Positions 1 to 7,490 of a DNA stretch of 8,723 nt are shown one piece after another. The first letter of the stretch is position 1. Every line of letters starts with the position of its first letter. The stretch covers positions 1 to 8,723 of the forward strand of contig CAYZRX010000109.1 in assembly GCA_964480945.1 (NCBI GenBank), read 5' to 3'. The notes beneath the pieces are model-generated. The model did not search any database, was not told where the DNA came from, and worked only from the letters and a program-made list of their open reading frames with translations. The stretch comes from VGWB01 sp964480945 (GTDB lineage: Bacteria > Bacteroidota > Ignavibacteria > UBA10030). The position numbers and the translations under genes were made by a program.

Positions 1-1323
1 CTAGCGAAGTATGTACGAATTGAGGATGTTTTCGAGCATTTCCTGGCGCCCGCTCGCAAGCTCCGGCTTTCCTTCTTTCATGATCCACTGTTCGAGCTCC
101 GGAAAGCCGACTTTTCCGGACATGATCTTTGCACCGATGCCAGAGTCGAAACTACTATAACGCTCATCAACAAATTTGGAGAAAACCTTATCCTTAGTCA
201 ACTCGTGAGCGATCAAAAGTCCTCGGGCGAAAGCATCCATGCCGCCGATATGGGCGTGAAACAGATCGTGCGGATCGTTTGAGCTCCGACGGACTTTTGC
301 ATCAAAATTGAGTCCCCCGTTCCCCAAACCGTTCTGCTTAAGGATGATGAGCATCGCCAGCGTCGTGGCATAGAGATCCGTCGGGAATTGATCGGTATCC
401 CACCCGAGCAAGAGATCTCCCCGGTTCGCGTCGACGCTTCCCAGCTTTCCAGCCGCGGAAGCGACGGCAAGCTCATGCTCGAAGGTATGCCCCGCCAGCG
501 TCGCGTGGTTCGCTTCGATGTTGAGCTTGAAATCGTCGATCAAATCGTATTCTTTCAGAAAATAGAGGGTGGTCGCGGCGTCGGTATCGTACTGATGTTT
601 CGTGGGCTCCTTCGGCTTCGGTTCGATGAGAAACTGACCCTTGAAACCAATCTTCTGTTTGTAGTCGACGGCCATGTGAAGAAATCTCGCCATCTGCTCC
701 TGCTCTCTCTTTAGATCCGTGTTGAGCAGCGTCTCATACCCTTCACGCCCGCCCCAAAAGACATAGTTCTCTCCACCAAGTTCTTTGGTGGCATCTATGG
801 CATTCTTCACCTGTGCAGCTGCATGAGCCATCACATGAGCGTTCGGGCTTGTGCCCGCTCCTTGAGAGTAGATGGGACTACCGAACAAGTTGGCTGTTCC
901 CCACAACAGCTTGATACCGGTCTCCTTCTGCATCTGCTTGGCTAGCTCGACAACAGTCTGCAGATTCTTGACGGTCTGCGAAAAGTTGGCCCCTTCAGGA
1001 GCAATGTCCCGGTCGTGGAAGCAATAGAAATCGACACCCAGCTTTTGAAGGAACTCAAAAGCAGCATCCAGGGTCTCTTTGGCACGATCCATCGAGTCGC
1101 TCGCCTGCCGCCAAGCCCTCTCGAAACTCGGCCCTCCGAACATGTCGGAGCCATTCCCGAGGAGCGTATGCCAGTAGGCAACGGAGAAGCGAAGATGCTC
1201 GGCCATCGTTTTGGAGCCGACGCGCTGCTCTTTGCTGTAATATTTGAAGGCAAACGGATTCTTCGAGTCTTTGCCTTCGTAAAGGATCGGCTTCTGGACT
1301 TTTGGGAAGTATGTCTTGGCCAT
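1..1323 (-). CDS. xylA: Xylose isomerase, class II (EC 5.3.1.5)
   Basis: Interconverts D-xylose and D-xylulose, and usually also D-glucose and D-fructose, in the cytoplasm with two divalent metal ions. The protein is 440 residues, the normal length for class II enzymes, which carry an N-terminal extension absent from class I. All active-site residues are visible: the FHDRD motif (H103, D106), the IEPKP motif (E234, K236), NIEANHA (E270, H273), SVDANRGD (D298), WDTDQF (D309, D311) and D341. These sit two residues after the E. coli numbering as I recall it. The gene ends with TAG at positions 1-3, so it is complete. I chose ATG at 1323 because AAGGAG lies 5 nt upstream and the family N-terminus begins there. 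The frame stays open 47 codons further to 1464, but those residues do not look like XylA. It is the last gene of the cluster in this window, 140 nt behind the symporter gene, and its sampled lines are the most GC-rich. Confidence 0.97.
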   Translation of the reverse strand: MAKTYFPKVQKPILYEGKDSKNPFAFKYYSKEQRVGSKTMAEHLRFSVAYWHTLLGNGSDMFGGPSFERAWRQASDSMDRAKETLDAAFEFLQKLGVDFYCFHDRDIAPEGANFSQTVKNLQTVVELAKQMQKETGIKLLWGTANLFGSPIYSQGAGTSPNAHVMAHAAAQVKNAIDATKELGGENYVFWGGREGYETLLNTDLKREQEQMARFLHMAVDYKQKIGFKGQFLIEPKPKEPTKHQYDTDAATTLYFLKEYDLIDDFKLNIEANHATLAGHTFEHELAVASAAGKLGSVDANRGDLLLGWDTDQFPTDLYATTLAMLIILKQNGLGNGGLNFDAKVRRSSNDPHDLFHAHIGGMDAFARGLLIAHELTKDKVFSKFVDERYSSFDSGIGAKIMSGKVGFPELEQWIMKEGKPELASGRQEMLENILNSYILR

Positions 1324-1463
1324 TATCGCTCCTTGATAAGTGAAAAAGTACTCATTGGTTCTGACGTCAACTGAACTGCACCATAGCCCTCTAGCCGGAT
1401 GACATCGGGAATAAAACCGTATGACGCAAGCAGCCACCCGCAGGCAGCTCCGCCCAATTCCCA
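1324..1463 (-). other. 140-nt intergenic region upstream of xylA
   Basis: This is the longest non-coding stretch in the window, between the symporter stop and the xylA start. Read on the minus strand it contains a perfect 8-bp palindrome, TGACGTCA (1362-1369), overlapping a TTGACG hexamer (1365-1370), and the xylA Shine-Dalgarno near its end. No good -10 hexamer follows TTGACG at 16-18 nt, and I found no stem followed by a T run that would be a terminator. It may hold a promoter, an operator or an mRNA processing site, but none can be assigned with confidence. Confidence 0.4.
1329..1334 (-). promoter_or_regulatory. Shine-Dalgarno site of xylA
   Basis: The minus strand reads AAGGAG here, 5 nt before the ATG at 1323. 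It settles the xylA start against the longer open frame that reaches 1464. Confidence 0.85.
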
Positions 1464-2873
1464 TCAGCTCCGATCATTAGCATCCCTGCGCCTCGCGGTA
1501 AGATCTTTCTCGATTTCAACCATCATTTTGTTATTGAGCGGATAGAAAAGCAGTATCAGCAGGCTGCCGATAATCCCGGCGATTGCCGGATAGACGCTCA
1601 TCAATTTGATAATTCCATTGGTTGTCACGATCGATTGAGCTTGATTCGCGACGAAGCCATAGAAGTCAAGCATCCAGGCAACGGTCGCGCCGCCCAACGT
1701 AAGACCCAGTTTCAGAGCAAACAATGAAGCCGCCATTACCAAACCGGTTGCACGGCGTTTGTTCTTCCACTCAGAATAGTCGGCAACGTCGGTGTACATT
1801 GCCCATTGGAGCACGGATACGGGTCCGAATGCAAACGACACAATGATATTCAGCGCATAGATGAGCAAGAGATCCTGCGGCTTGAGAAAATAGTACAAGC
1901 CGCACATGACGGCACTGATGGTCAGAGCCCCCGCATAGGTGTTCTTCTTGTCAAACTTCTTTGTAAGCCATTTTGTAAGAATCGCCCCAAGGATCGTGAC
2001 AACGGTACCTGAAAGCATGAACGACGATGCAAGTGAATCCAATGAAAGATTCATCGTATTGCCAAAGAGCGTCACCGACTGGTCTTTCACAAAATATTTG
2101 AAGTAGTACATAATCATTGAGGAGCGGATGACGATGAACATCAGCTGAAAGACCGTCGCTCCTGCAATCAGTAGCCAAGGTTTGCTCGTAAACAGATCTT
2201 TGAGGTCCACCCTGAGATTGGTCTTCTGTTCTTTTGGCGGTTGAACTCTTTCCTTTGTTGTTGCGAACGTCGTGAGGAACAACACAAAAGCTAATGCGGA
2301 GAGACACGCCATCGCCCACTGCCATCCAGTCGCTTCATTGCCGTCTCCGAAGTATTTCACCAAGTACATTATGGATGCTTGCACAATGAGACCGCCGACA
2401 AAGGCAGCAACGAACCGATAGGATGAAAGCTCCGTACGCTCCATGGAATTCGGTGTGATTACACCCATCAGCGCAGAGTATGGGACATTGACGGCGGTGT
2501 ACATCATCATCAACAAATTGTACGTTACATAGGCATAGATGAGCTTTCCTGTGACTTCGAAATTTGGAGTCGTAAACGCCAGAACGCCCGCAATACAGAA
2601 CGGAAGGGGTACGAAGAGAAGGTATGGGCGGAATTTTCCCCAACGGGTCTTCGTGCGATCGGCGATCGTGCCCATAAGAGGGTCATTCACAGCATCCCAC
2701 AATCTGGTAACCAGGTACAGGGTCCCTATTGCAGCTGCCGGCAATCCAAACACATCAGTGTAGAAGTAGGTGAGGAACAGCATAATGGTCTGGAAAAACA
2801 GATTCGATGCTGTGTCGCCTACGCTGTAGCCAATCTTCTCTTTGATGGACAGTCTTTCTGAATCCGTTTGCAC
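1464..2873 (-). CDS. GPH-family sugar:cation symporter (MelB/XynP type)
   Basis: Likely imports a glycoside, pentoside or short oligosaccharide across the inner membrane together with Na+ or H+. With the chosen start it has 469 residues and about twelve hydrophobic segments. Family motifs are clear: GDTASN near residue 19, RLWDAVNDPLMG at 57-68 with the two Asp (D60, D64) matching the MelB cation site, DRTKTRWGKFRP at 72-83, and DVADYSEWKN near 362-371 with K370 in the position of the MelB lysine. The frame is open to a GTG at 2948 that overlaps the GH116 stop (GTGA). I prefer the GTG at 2873, because TTTGGAG lies 6 nt upstream and it removes a 25-residue polar leader unusual for the family; the GTG at 2948 has no visible ribosome-binding site. 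The stop is TGA at 1464-1466. The neighbouring glycosidases and isomerase suggest a xyloside or glucoside substrate, which is inference. Confidence 0.93.
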   Translation of the reverse strand: MQTDSERLSIKEKIGYSVGDTASNLFFQTIMLFLTYFYTDVFGLPAAAIGTLYLVTRLWDAVNDPLMGTIADRTKTRWGKFRPYLLFVPLPFCIAGVLAFTTPNFEVTGKLIYAYVTYNLLMMMYTAVNVPYSALMGVITPNSMERTELSSYRFVAAFVGGLIVQASIMYLVKYFGDGNEATGWQWAMACLSALAFVLFLTTFATTKERVQPPKEQKTNLRVDLKDLFTSKPWLLIAGATVFQLMFIVIRSSMIMYYFKYFVKDQSVTLFGNTMNLSLDSLASSFMLSGTVVTILGAILTKWLTKKFDKKNTYAGALTISAVMCGLYYFLKPQDLLLIYALNIIVSFAFGPVSVLQWAMYTDVADYSEWKNKRRATGLVMAASLFALKLGLTLGGATVAWMLDFYGFVANQAQSIVTTNGIIKLMSVYPAIAGIIGSLLILLFYPLNNKMMVEIEKDLTARRRDANDRS

Positions 2874-2879
2874 TATTGG

Positions 2880-2886
2880 CTCCAAA
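2880..2886 (-). promoter_or_regulatory. Shine-Dalgarno site supporting the internal GTG start of the symporter
   Basis: The minus strand reads TTTGGAG, 6 nt before a GTG at 2873-2871. The upstream alternative GTG at 2948 has no comparable purine-rich site within 20 nt, so this site decides the start chosen for the symporter. Confidence 0.6.
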
Positions 2887-2944
2887 GATTGTCTAGCGTT
2901 CTCGGATCTCAACGAGTGGGAACGTTCCCGATCTTCTGTACATA

Positions 2945-5569
2945 TCACGCATACTGAGCGACTTCATCTTTCCTGTATTCCTTGGCATCTTTTGAAGAAA
3001 CCAACGTAATCACTGCAGGATCACCATGAGGTTCCATAAACAAATCATTGATGAAAGAACTCAGCTGCTGAGATTCTATTTTTGTCCTCTTCGTTCGCTT
3101 CTGAAGCTCTTTGATATGCTGTATTACGATTTGTGTTAATACTGCGCCCGGCCGTGGATAGGCGGCAACGATATAATGGGGGCCTTTGGTCAATTCTCCC
3201 TCTTCCTTTTCGAACTCCGCTCTGAGATTATCCGGGCTCATTAAGGAATTGGCATACCGGAAGATCACCTTATCCATTGCCTTATAGACTTCTTTGCTCT
3301 CTTTCACCATGCCGTAATAATCAAGAAGCTGGGCAAAAACATAATTCGATGTTGTATAGACATCTTGCCCCTGTTCGGATTCCACTGCTTCCCCATTCTC
3401 CGTCCGGCACATCGCCCAGCCCATAAAGGTTTTGTTGTTCATATAAATTGTTTTAAGGATCTTTTTCGCCCTATCGTCAGATACGAAAGGTTCTTCTCCT
3501 ATTGCAATGAGATACCACAAGGCATCCAATTGATTCGTCCAGACATCTTTGTTCGTTTTTCTTGTAAGAGGATCATAGCAAGTAACATAATACTGCAATC
3601 TCGTCCCTTTTTTGTTCTTCTCATCCCTCCATAATTTCTCGAAAGCCTCAGAAGCTCTTCTAAAGCTCGCTTCATATTGCTTCTTTGCCGCTTCATCGCC
3701 CATCATTCCGGCCATGATAATCATCGCCTGACAACCGGCCATGAAAGTCGTAGCATCATAGCTGTCGACACCGAATAAGGTTAAATTATCAAATGTATTC
3801 TTCACTTCGTTATGATTGCCCTCGGGGATACCGTCCTTATCGATGTCAAGCTTCTGCAAAAACTCGAATCCGAATTTAAGCGTCTGCCAATTCTTCTGTA
3901 AGAAATTCGTATCACCGATGAATTTAACGTCACGAAGCACTCTCAATACGAGCTTGGGGAAGAGATCGACCCAATAGTTGTTGTTGTACCACGCATAATC
4001 ACTGACATTGCGCAACGCATGACCCTTTGGCAAAGCCCCTAAATCGTGAGCCACGCTCCCTTTCGTCTTAAATGCATCTCGTATCTGGGTGAGCGACCTG
4101 TCTTTGTATTCTTCCGGATGCTCCTGAAAATGCTTTCTGGCTTCGACAAATGATGAGTGATAATGATAAAACCTTTCCGAAAGATCCTCTGCCAGGATCG
4201 AGTCAATAAACCGCTGACAGAGTTCTTGTTCTATGTTCGGAAAGAGTACCAAGAGCACCATCGAATACCAATCAACATCTGATGGGTCTATGTAAGCGTA
4301 ATCAAAGCATTCGAGGAATCTTGCTCTGTCGTTGCCATCGTCATCTTCCACCCACACCGCAGCATTTGACAACGGAAAACCAAACTCATTGAGAATCAAC
4401 CGCGTTAATCTCAAGGCACCATTCTTATCATTCCTATAGGAAGGACTTTTCTGTATTGTATCAACTATCTTGGTTTGAATTGTTATCGTACGATCCAGCC
4501 AGGCAGAATAATTATCCAAGGCCAGCTTTGCCATATCCACGGCCCTGGATTCCTTGTCCTTGAAACTCTTCACATACTTACGTTCAAAAGTTTTTCCATC
4601 TATATATCGTTGTTGTGGAAAATCTAGGGCAAATGCAAACGGTATCTTGATGGTTGCTTTCGGATCCAATGTAAAAGTAAGACTGATTGCTGCCCCATAA
4701 TCTTGATTCAGTATGGGCTTTCTCTTCTCATAAAAGCTTCCGTCATCATTCAGCAGCAAGTCCTGTTTGAGTCTGTTCAGGCAGAAGTATGGCTGTGTGT
4801 CGATTCTTGCTCCACTCATTTCAGGGACCGCGATAACCATCCTCTCTTCACATTCCTTGCTCCCCATCACCACGCCCTGAACACCCTGGGACCTGAATTC
4901 TTCATGCACTTGGCCCCTTACCGGTGTCGAACACACATAAACTGTGTCCTGATCTGTCGGCTTTAACTCTTTTTCCTGGAGATTCACCAGCGATGGTCGC
5001 GGAAGTACGAGGGTAATCTGCTGCCCTTGGCTCGCATTGTTCTTCATCTCGTATTCTTCCACACCGACAGGCATCAGGCTGTGTTTGCTCCCTGACAGGA
5101 AGGGGGAAATCAATCTTCTCACAACGGTGACTTTCCCCAACGTATACGCCATCTCGGCCAAGGGCGTAGCAAGAGAAATGGACGTCCGTTTCTCAGACAC
5201 CGGAGGATGGTAGTAATTCTTCAGGGCGGGTACATCATCAGGACCTTCCACCGCACTTGGATTCCTCGTCGTAAGCATGACTGGGTTCTTATCGCCCACG
5301 CGAATGAACGGTGCGGAGCCAAGCTGAACGGCATTCTGATTCAATAATATCAGTCTTCCGGCATCGTTCAATCTATTGTACAGGCCTTCGGGAGAGATGC
5401 CTATCGAACAGGTTGGAGCACCTTGAAGAGCAATAGTGTGGGGGAATTGAAGGGTCTTCGACATTCCCTGAAAATGCACCCCCATCTTGTTCTTGACATA
5501 GATTTCGGATATCTGTGCTCCCGAGATCGTAAAAACGTCGCTTATTTTCAGTTTACGGGGTGCTGGCAT
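2945..5569 (-). CDS. GH116-family beta-glycosidase (beta-glucosidase/beta-xylosidase, GBA2-like)
   Basis: Predicted retaining beta-glycosidase acting in the cytoplasm. The 874-residue protein has no signal peptide. The N-terminal beta-rich half (about 1-330) shows the family pattern at 151-178 (RRLISPFL, then LMPVGVEEYEMKNN). The (alpha/alpha)6 half follows from about 340. Candidate nucleophile is E420 (in RFLEC), with D431 (SDVDWY) 11 residues later, VAHDLG with H508, and candidate acid/base D594 in NTFD after DGIPE. The spacings E420-D431 and H508-D594 match E441-D452 and H507-D593 of Thermoanaerobacterium GH116 as I recall them. A late YPRPG motif (R806) matches the conserved Arg of GBA2. 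Odd points are loss of the usual Gly-rich N-terminal motif and about 22 extra residues between D431 and H508. Start ATG at 5569 has only a weak GAAG purine stretch. Stop TGA is at 2945-2947. Family activities include beta-glucosidase, beta-xylosidase and glucosylceramidase; which applies is unknown, though xylA in the cluster favours xylose or glucose release. Confidence 0.85.
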   Translation of the reverse strand: MPAPRKLKISDVFTISGAQISEIYVKNKMGVHFQGMSKTLQFPHTIALQGAPTCSIGISPEGLYNRLNDAGRLILLNQNAVQLGSAPFIRVGDKNPVMLTTRNPSAVEGPDDVPALKNYYHPPVSEKRTSISLATPLAEMAYTLGKVTVVRRLISPFLSGSKHSLMPVGVEEYEMKNNASQGQQITLVLPRPSLVNLQEKELKPTDQDTVYVCSTPVRGQVHEEFRSQGVQGVVMGSKECEERMVIAVPEMSGARIDTQPYFCLNRLKQDLLLNDDGSFYEKRKPILNQDYGAAISLTFTLDPKATIKIPFAFALDFPQQRYIDGKTFERKYVKSFKDKESRAVDMAKLALDNYSAWLDRTITIQTKIVDTIQKSPSYRNDKNGALRLTRLILNEFGFPLSNAAVWVEDDDGNDRARFLECFDYAYIDPSDVDWYSMVLLVLFPNIEQELCQRFIDSILAEDLSERFYHYHSSFVEARKHFQEHPEEYKDRSLTQIRDAFKTKGSVAHDLGALPKGHALRNVSDYAWYNNNYWVDLFPKLVLRVLRDVKFIGDTNFLQKNWQTLKFGFEFLQKLDIDKDGIPEGNHNEVKNTFDNLTLFGVDSYDATTFMAGCQAMIIMAGMMGDEAAKKQYEASFRRASEAFEKLWRDEKNKKGTRLQYYVTCYDPLTRKTNKDVWTNQLDALWYLIAIGEEPFVSDDRAKKILKTIYMNNKTFMGWAMCRTENGEAVESEQGQDVYTTSNYVFAQLLDYYGMVKESKEVYKAMDKVIFRYANSLMSPDNLRAEFEKEEGELTKGPHYIVAAYPRPGAVLTQIVIQHIKELQKRTKRTKIESQQLSSFINDLFMEPHGDPAVITLVSSKDAKEYRKDEVAQYA

Positions 5570-5653
5570 ATTTCTTCATCTGGAGGATTCTACTTCATGA
5601 TCTCTTGCTTTCCAGAACTCTTCACACATCGGGATATTCAAGCGCTCTACTCA
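5570..5653 (-). other. 84-nt spacer between GH3 and GH116 genes
   Basis: Non-coding spacer. I see no terminator-like stem with a T run and no promoter pair. On the minus strand it can encode a 17-codon peptide starting near 5630, without a ribosome-binding site, which I do not call a gene. Cotranscription of the flanking genes is the simplest reading. Confidence 0.4.
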
Positions 5654-7477
5654 CTAGCAATATGATAGTTCAAGAGATTGCCTCCGCGACTCCGGCTTTC
5701 TTACGGGAGTTTCCACTTGAACGCCTAAACGAATCGGCAATTTGGTTTTTGCTGAAGGCCTCACTCTTCCAAACAGAACCTGCGCTGAAATTCTGATGGA
5801 ATCCGGTGTGCCGCTGAAGATACAAACTGCGGCGTCCGCTTCGCTTGTTGTACCATCGACATAAGGATAATTCGTCACAACAACAACTCTGTGCCCGGCT
5901 TCTTTCAGCTTTTTGGCAAGGAATCTGTTGTTCCCGGTTTTGACAATACGCGCGTAGTAGTTTGTCATAACAACAAGATCTGCCTGTTTGGCAAGCTCGA
6001 GGCATTCTTCGACTTCTGGCTCGGTTGCAGCGAATTCCGTATCAGCGAGTATCAGATTCTCCGATTGCTCCACCATTGCTTCACAAAACATGTGCGTATG
6101 CATGTAGGGATCTTTTCCGACAAATTCATATGGAATGCGCTGCTCGATAACCAGAATCTTCTTGTTTTTCTCTAACGGCAACATTTGATTATCGCGCATG
6201 ACAATAATTGCTTTCTTCGCAACATCCCACGAAAAATCGATTACTGACTTGCTCATTGCGTAGGCCTGAGCTTTTTTCGGATCCTTCTTGCCGGCTGTTT
6301 CAAACAAGCCCTGGTCGTACTTCATTCTTAGGAGACGAGTCACGGCTTCATCGATTCTCTTCTCAGAGAGTTCACCCGACTCGACAGCCTGCTTGATTCC
6401 AAAGAAGCACTGTGATCTGGACTCGTCATCGGCCTTCAAGAGTATCGTATCGCATCCTGCTTTGATGGCTAGTGCGCAAGCTCTTGGGAGAGGCCATTGT
6501 TTCAGAATCGCCGCCATACCGATCGCATCGGAAACTAGAACCCCATCAAAACCTAATTCTTCTCTTAAAAGTCCTGTAAGAATTTTCTCCGATAACGTCG
6601 TGGGATAGGCATCGTCATATGCCGGATAAACAGAATGTCCGGTCATGATAGCTTTCACGCCAGCAGCGATCGCGGCTTTGAACGGATACAATTCAACTTC
6701 CTGCATCCTCTGTTTATCAGCTCGAATGACATCGAGGACGTCATGGGCATCTGTGGTTGAATCACCTCTGCCCGGGAAATGCTTTGCAGTTGCCGCAACA
6801 CCGGCATCTTGAAAACCCTTCAGCAAGGCAACAGCATGGATTGCGCACATTTCAGGGTCATCGCTGAACGATCTCACTCCGATTTCAGGATTCTTTGGAT
6901 TTATGTTTACATCACAGACCGGCGAATACATTTGCGTAACACCGATAGCGCTTAACTGTTTGGCGATTGTGAAGCCGACTTCATAGGTCAGTTTAGGATC
7001 ACCGATAGCAGCCAGACCCATCGGCGGAGGAAATTGTCTTATGCCGCCGGACATGTAATCATTCTTAAAATCGCCCTCGAAATCGATCGTCATATGGAGA
7101 GGAATTCCGGCCGGTCTCTTCAATGCGATTTTCTGGAGTCTGTTCAAATCCTTCGTGTAGTCTTCCGGTGTTATGCTGATACCAAAAGTCTTGCCGGCAA
7201 AATACGTATTCGATATCGTAAAATAGTCAGCCGGCTTCTTGAAATTCGGATCGATCTGGGAATTTCCCCAGTAGAGATTTTTGCAGGTCTCAACGGCATA
7301 TGGTTCCAGGCAAAGACCGCCGCAGTGCAATCTTGTGATCTGCTCAATTCCACTCGGCGTCAACATAGCCCCGCGTCGTGTGAATGTAAGAAGCTGACCG
7401 ATCCTCTCCATCAGACTCATCTTTGCCAATTTCTTACTGATGAATGCATCCCTTTTCGCATTACTTCCTTTTGCCAT
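5654..7477 (-). CDS. Glycoside hydrolase family 3, NagZ-type (beta-N-acetylhexosaminidase-like)
   Basis: Predicted retaining beta-glycosidase, cytoplasmic, with no signal peptide. With the chosen start it is 607 residues, a two-domain protein: a TIM-barrel catalytic domain to about residue 390 and a C-terminal alpha/beta domain at about 415-590. Visible motifs are TIDFEGD (about 130-136), IGVRSFSDDP (199-208), KHFPGRGD (232-239) followed by D243-A-H245, and GVLVSDAIGM with nucleophile D317. The Asp-x-His pair is the acid/base dyad specific to NagZ-like GH3 enzymes; ordinary GH3 beta-glucosidases and xylosidases use a Glu in the second domain. The canonical KHFPGHG is here KHFPGRG. The start at 7477 is chosen because AGAGGA lies 7 nt upstream and overlaps the kinase stop. 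An ATG at 7516 is possible but has GGGA only 2 nt away. Stop is TAG at 5654-5656. Hydrolysis of a GlcNAc-containing glycoside is the family expectation, but the cluster has no amino-sugar genes, so the substrate is open. Confidence 0.92.
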   Translation of the reverse strand: MAKGSNAKRDAFISKKLAKMSLMERIGQLLTFTRRGAMLTPSGIEQITRLHCGGLCLEPYAVETCKNLYWGNSQIDPNFKKPADYFTISNTYFAGKTFGISITPEDYTKDLNRLQKIALKRPAGIPLHMTIDFEGDFKNDYMSGGIRQFPPPMGLAAIGDPKLTYEVGFTIAKQLSAIGVTQMYSPVCDVNINPKNPEIGVRSFSDDPEMCAIHAVALLKGFQDAGVAATAKHFPGRGDSTTDAHDVLDVIRADKQRMQEVELYPFKAAIAAGVKAIMTGHSVYPAYDDAYPTTLSEKILTGLLREELGFDGVLVSDAIGMAAILKQWPLPRACALAIKAGCDTILLKADDESRSQCFFGIKQAVESGELSEKRIDEAVTRLLRMKYDQGLFETAGKKDPKKAQAYAMSKSVIDFSWDVAKKAIIVMRDNQMLPLEKNKKILVIEQRIPYEFVGKDPYMHTHMFCEAMVEQSENLILADTEFAATEPEVEECLELAKQADLVVMTNYYARIVKTGNNRFLAKKLKEAGHRVVVVTNYPYVDGTTSEADAAVCIFSGTPDSIRISAQVLFGRVRPSAKTKLPIRLGVQVETPVRKPESRRQSLELSYC

Positions 7478-7484
7478 TTTTCTG

Positions 7485-7490
7485 TCCTCT
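7485..7490 (-). promoter_or_regulatory. Shine-Dalgarno site of the GH3 gene
   Basis: The minus strand reads AGAGGA, 7 nt before the ATG at 7477, and overlaps the TAG stop of the upstream kinase gene. This arrangement points to coupled translation of kinase and GH3 and favours the 7477 start over the 7516 one. Confidence 0.75.

Noticed and set aside
773..791. 7-bp stem, 5-nt loop hairpin inside xylA
   Set aside because: The arms (CCACCAA/TTGGTGG) fall on ordinary conserved codons and no T run follows, so it is probably chance.
1365..1370. TTGACG as a sigma-70 -35 box for xylA
   Set aside because: No acceptable -10 hexamer at 16-18 nt; the sequence there is a T run without TATAAT likeness.
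1015..1374. Plus-strand 119-codon open frame over xylA
   Set aside because: Antisense shadow of a well-conserved gene with no motif of its own.
1324..1464. 47-codon N-terminal extension of xylA up to ATG 1464
   Set aside because: The extra residues do not resemble XylA, and AAGGAG sits right before the ATG at 1323.
1951..2325. Minus-strand 124-codon open frame in the symporter
   Set aside because: Out-of-frame shadow of the GPH transporter coding region.
5577..5630. 17-codon peptide frame between the GH3 and GH116 genes
   Set aside because: Very short, no ribosome-binding site, and no reason to think it is translated.
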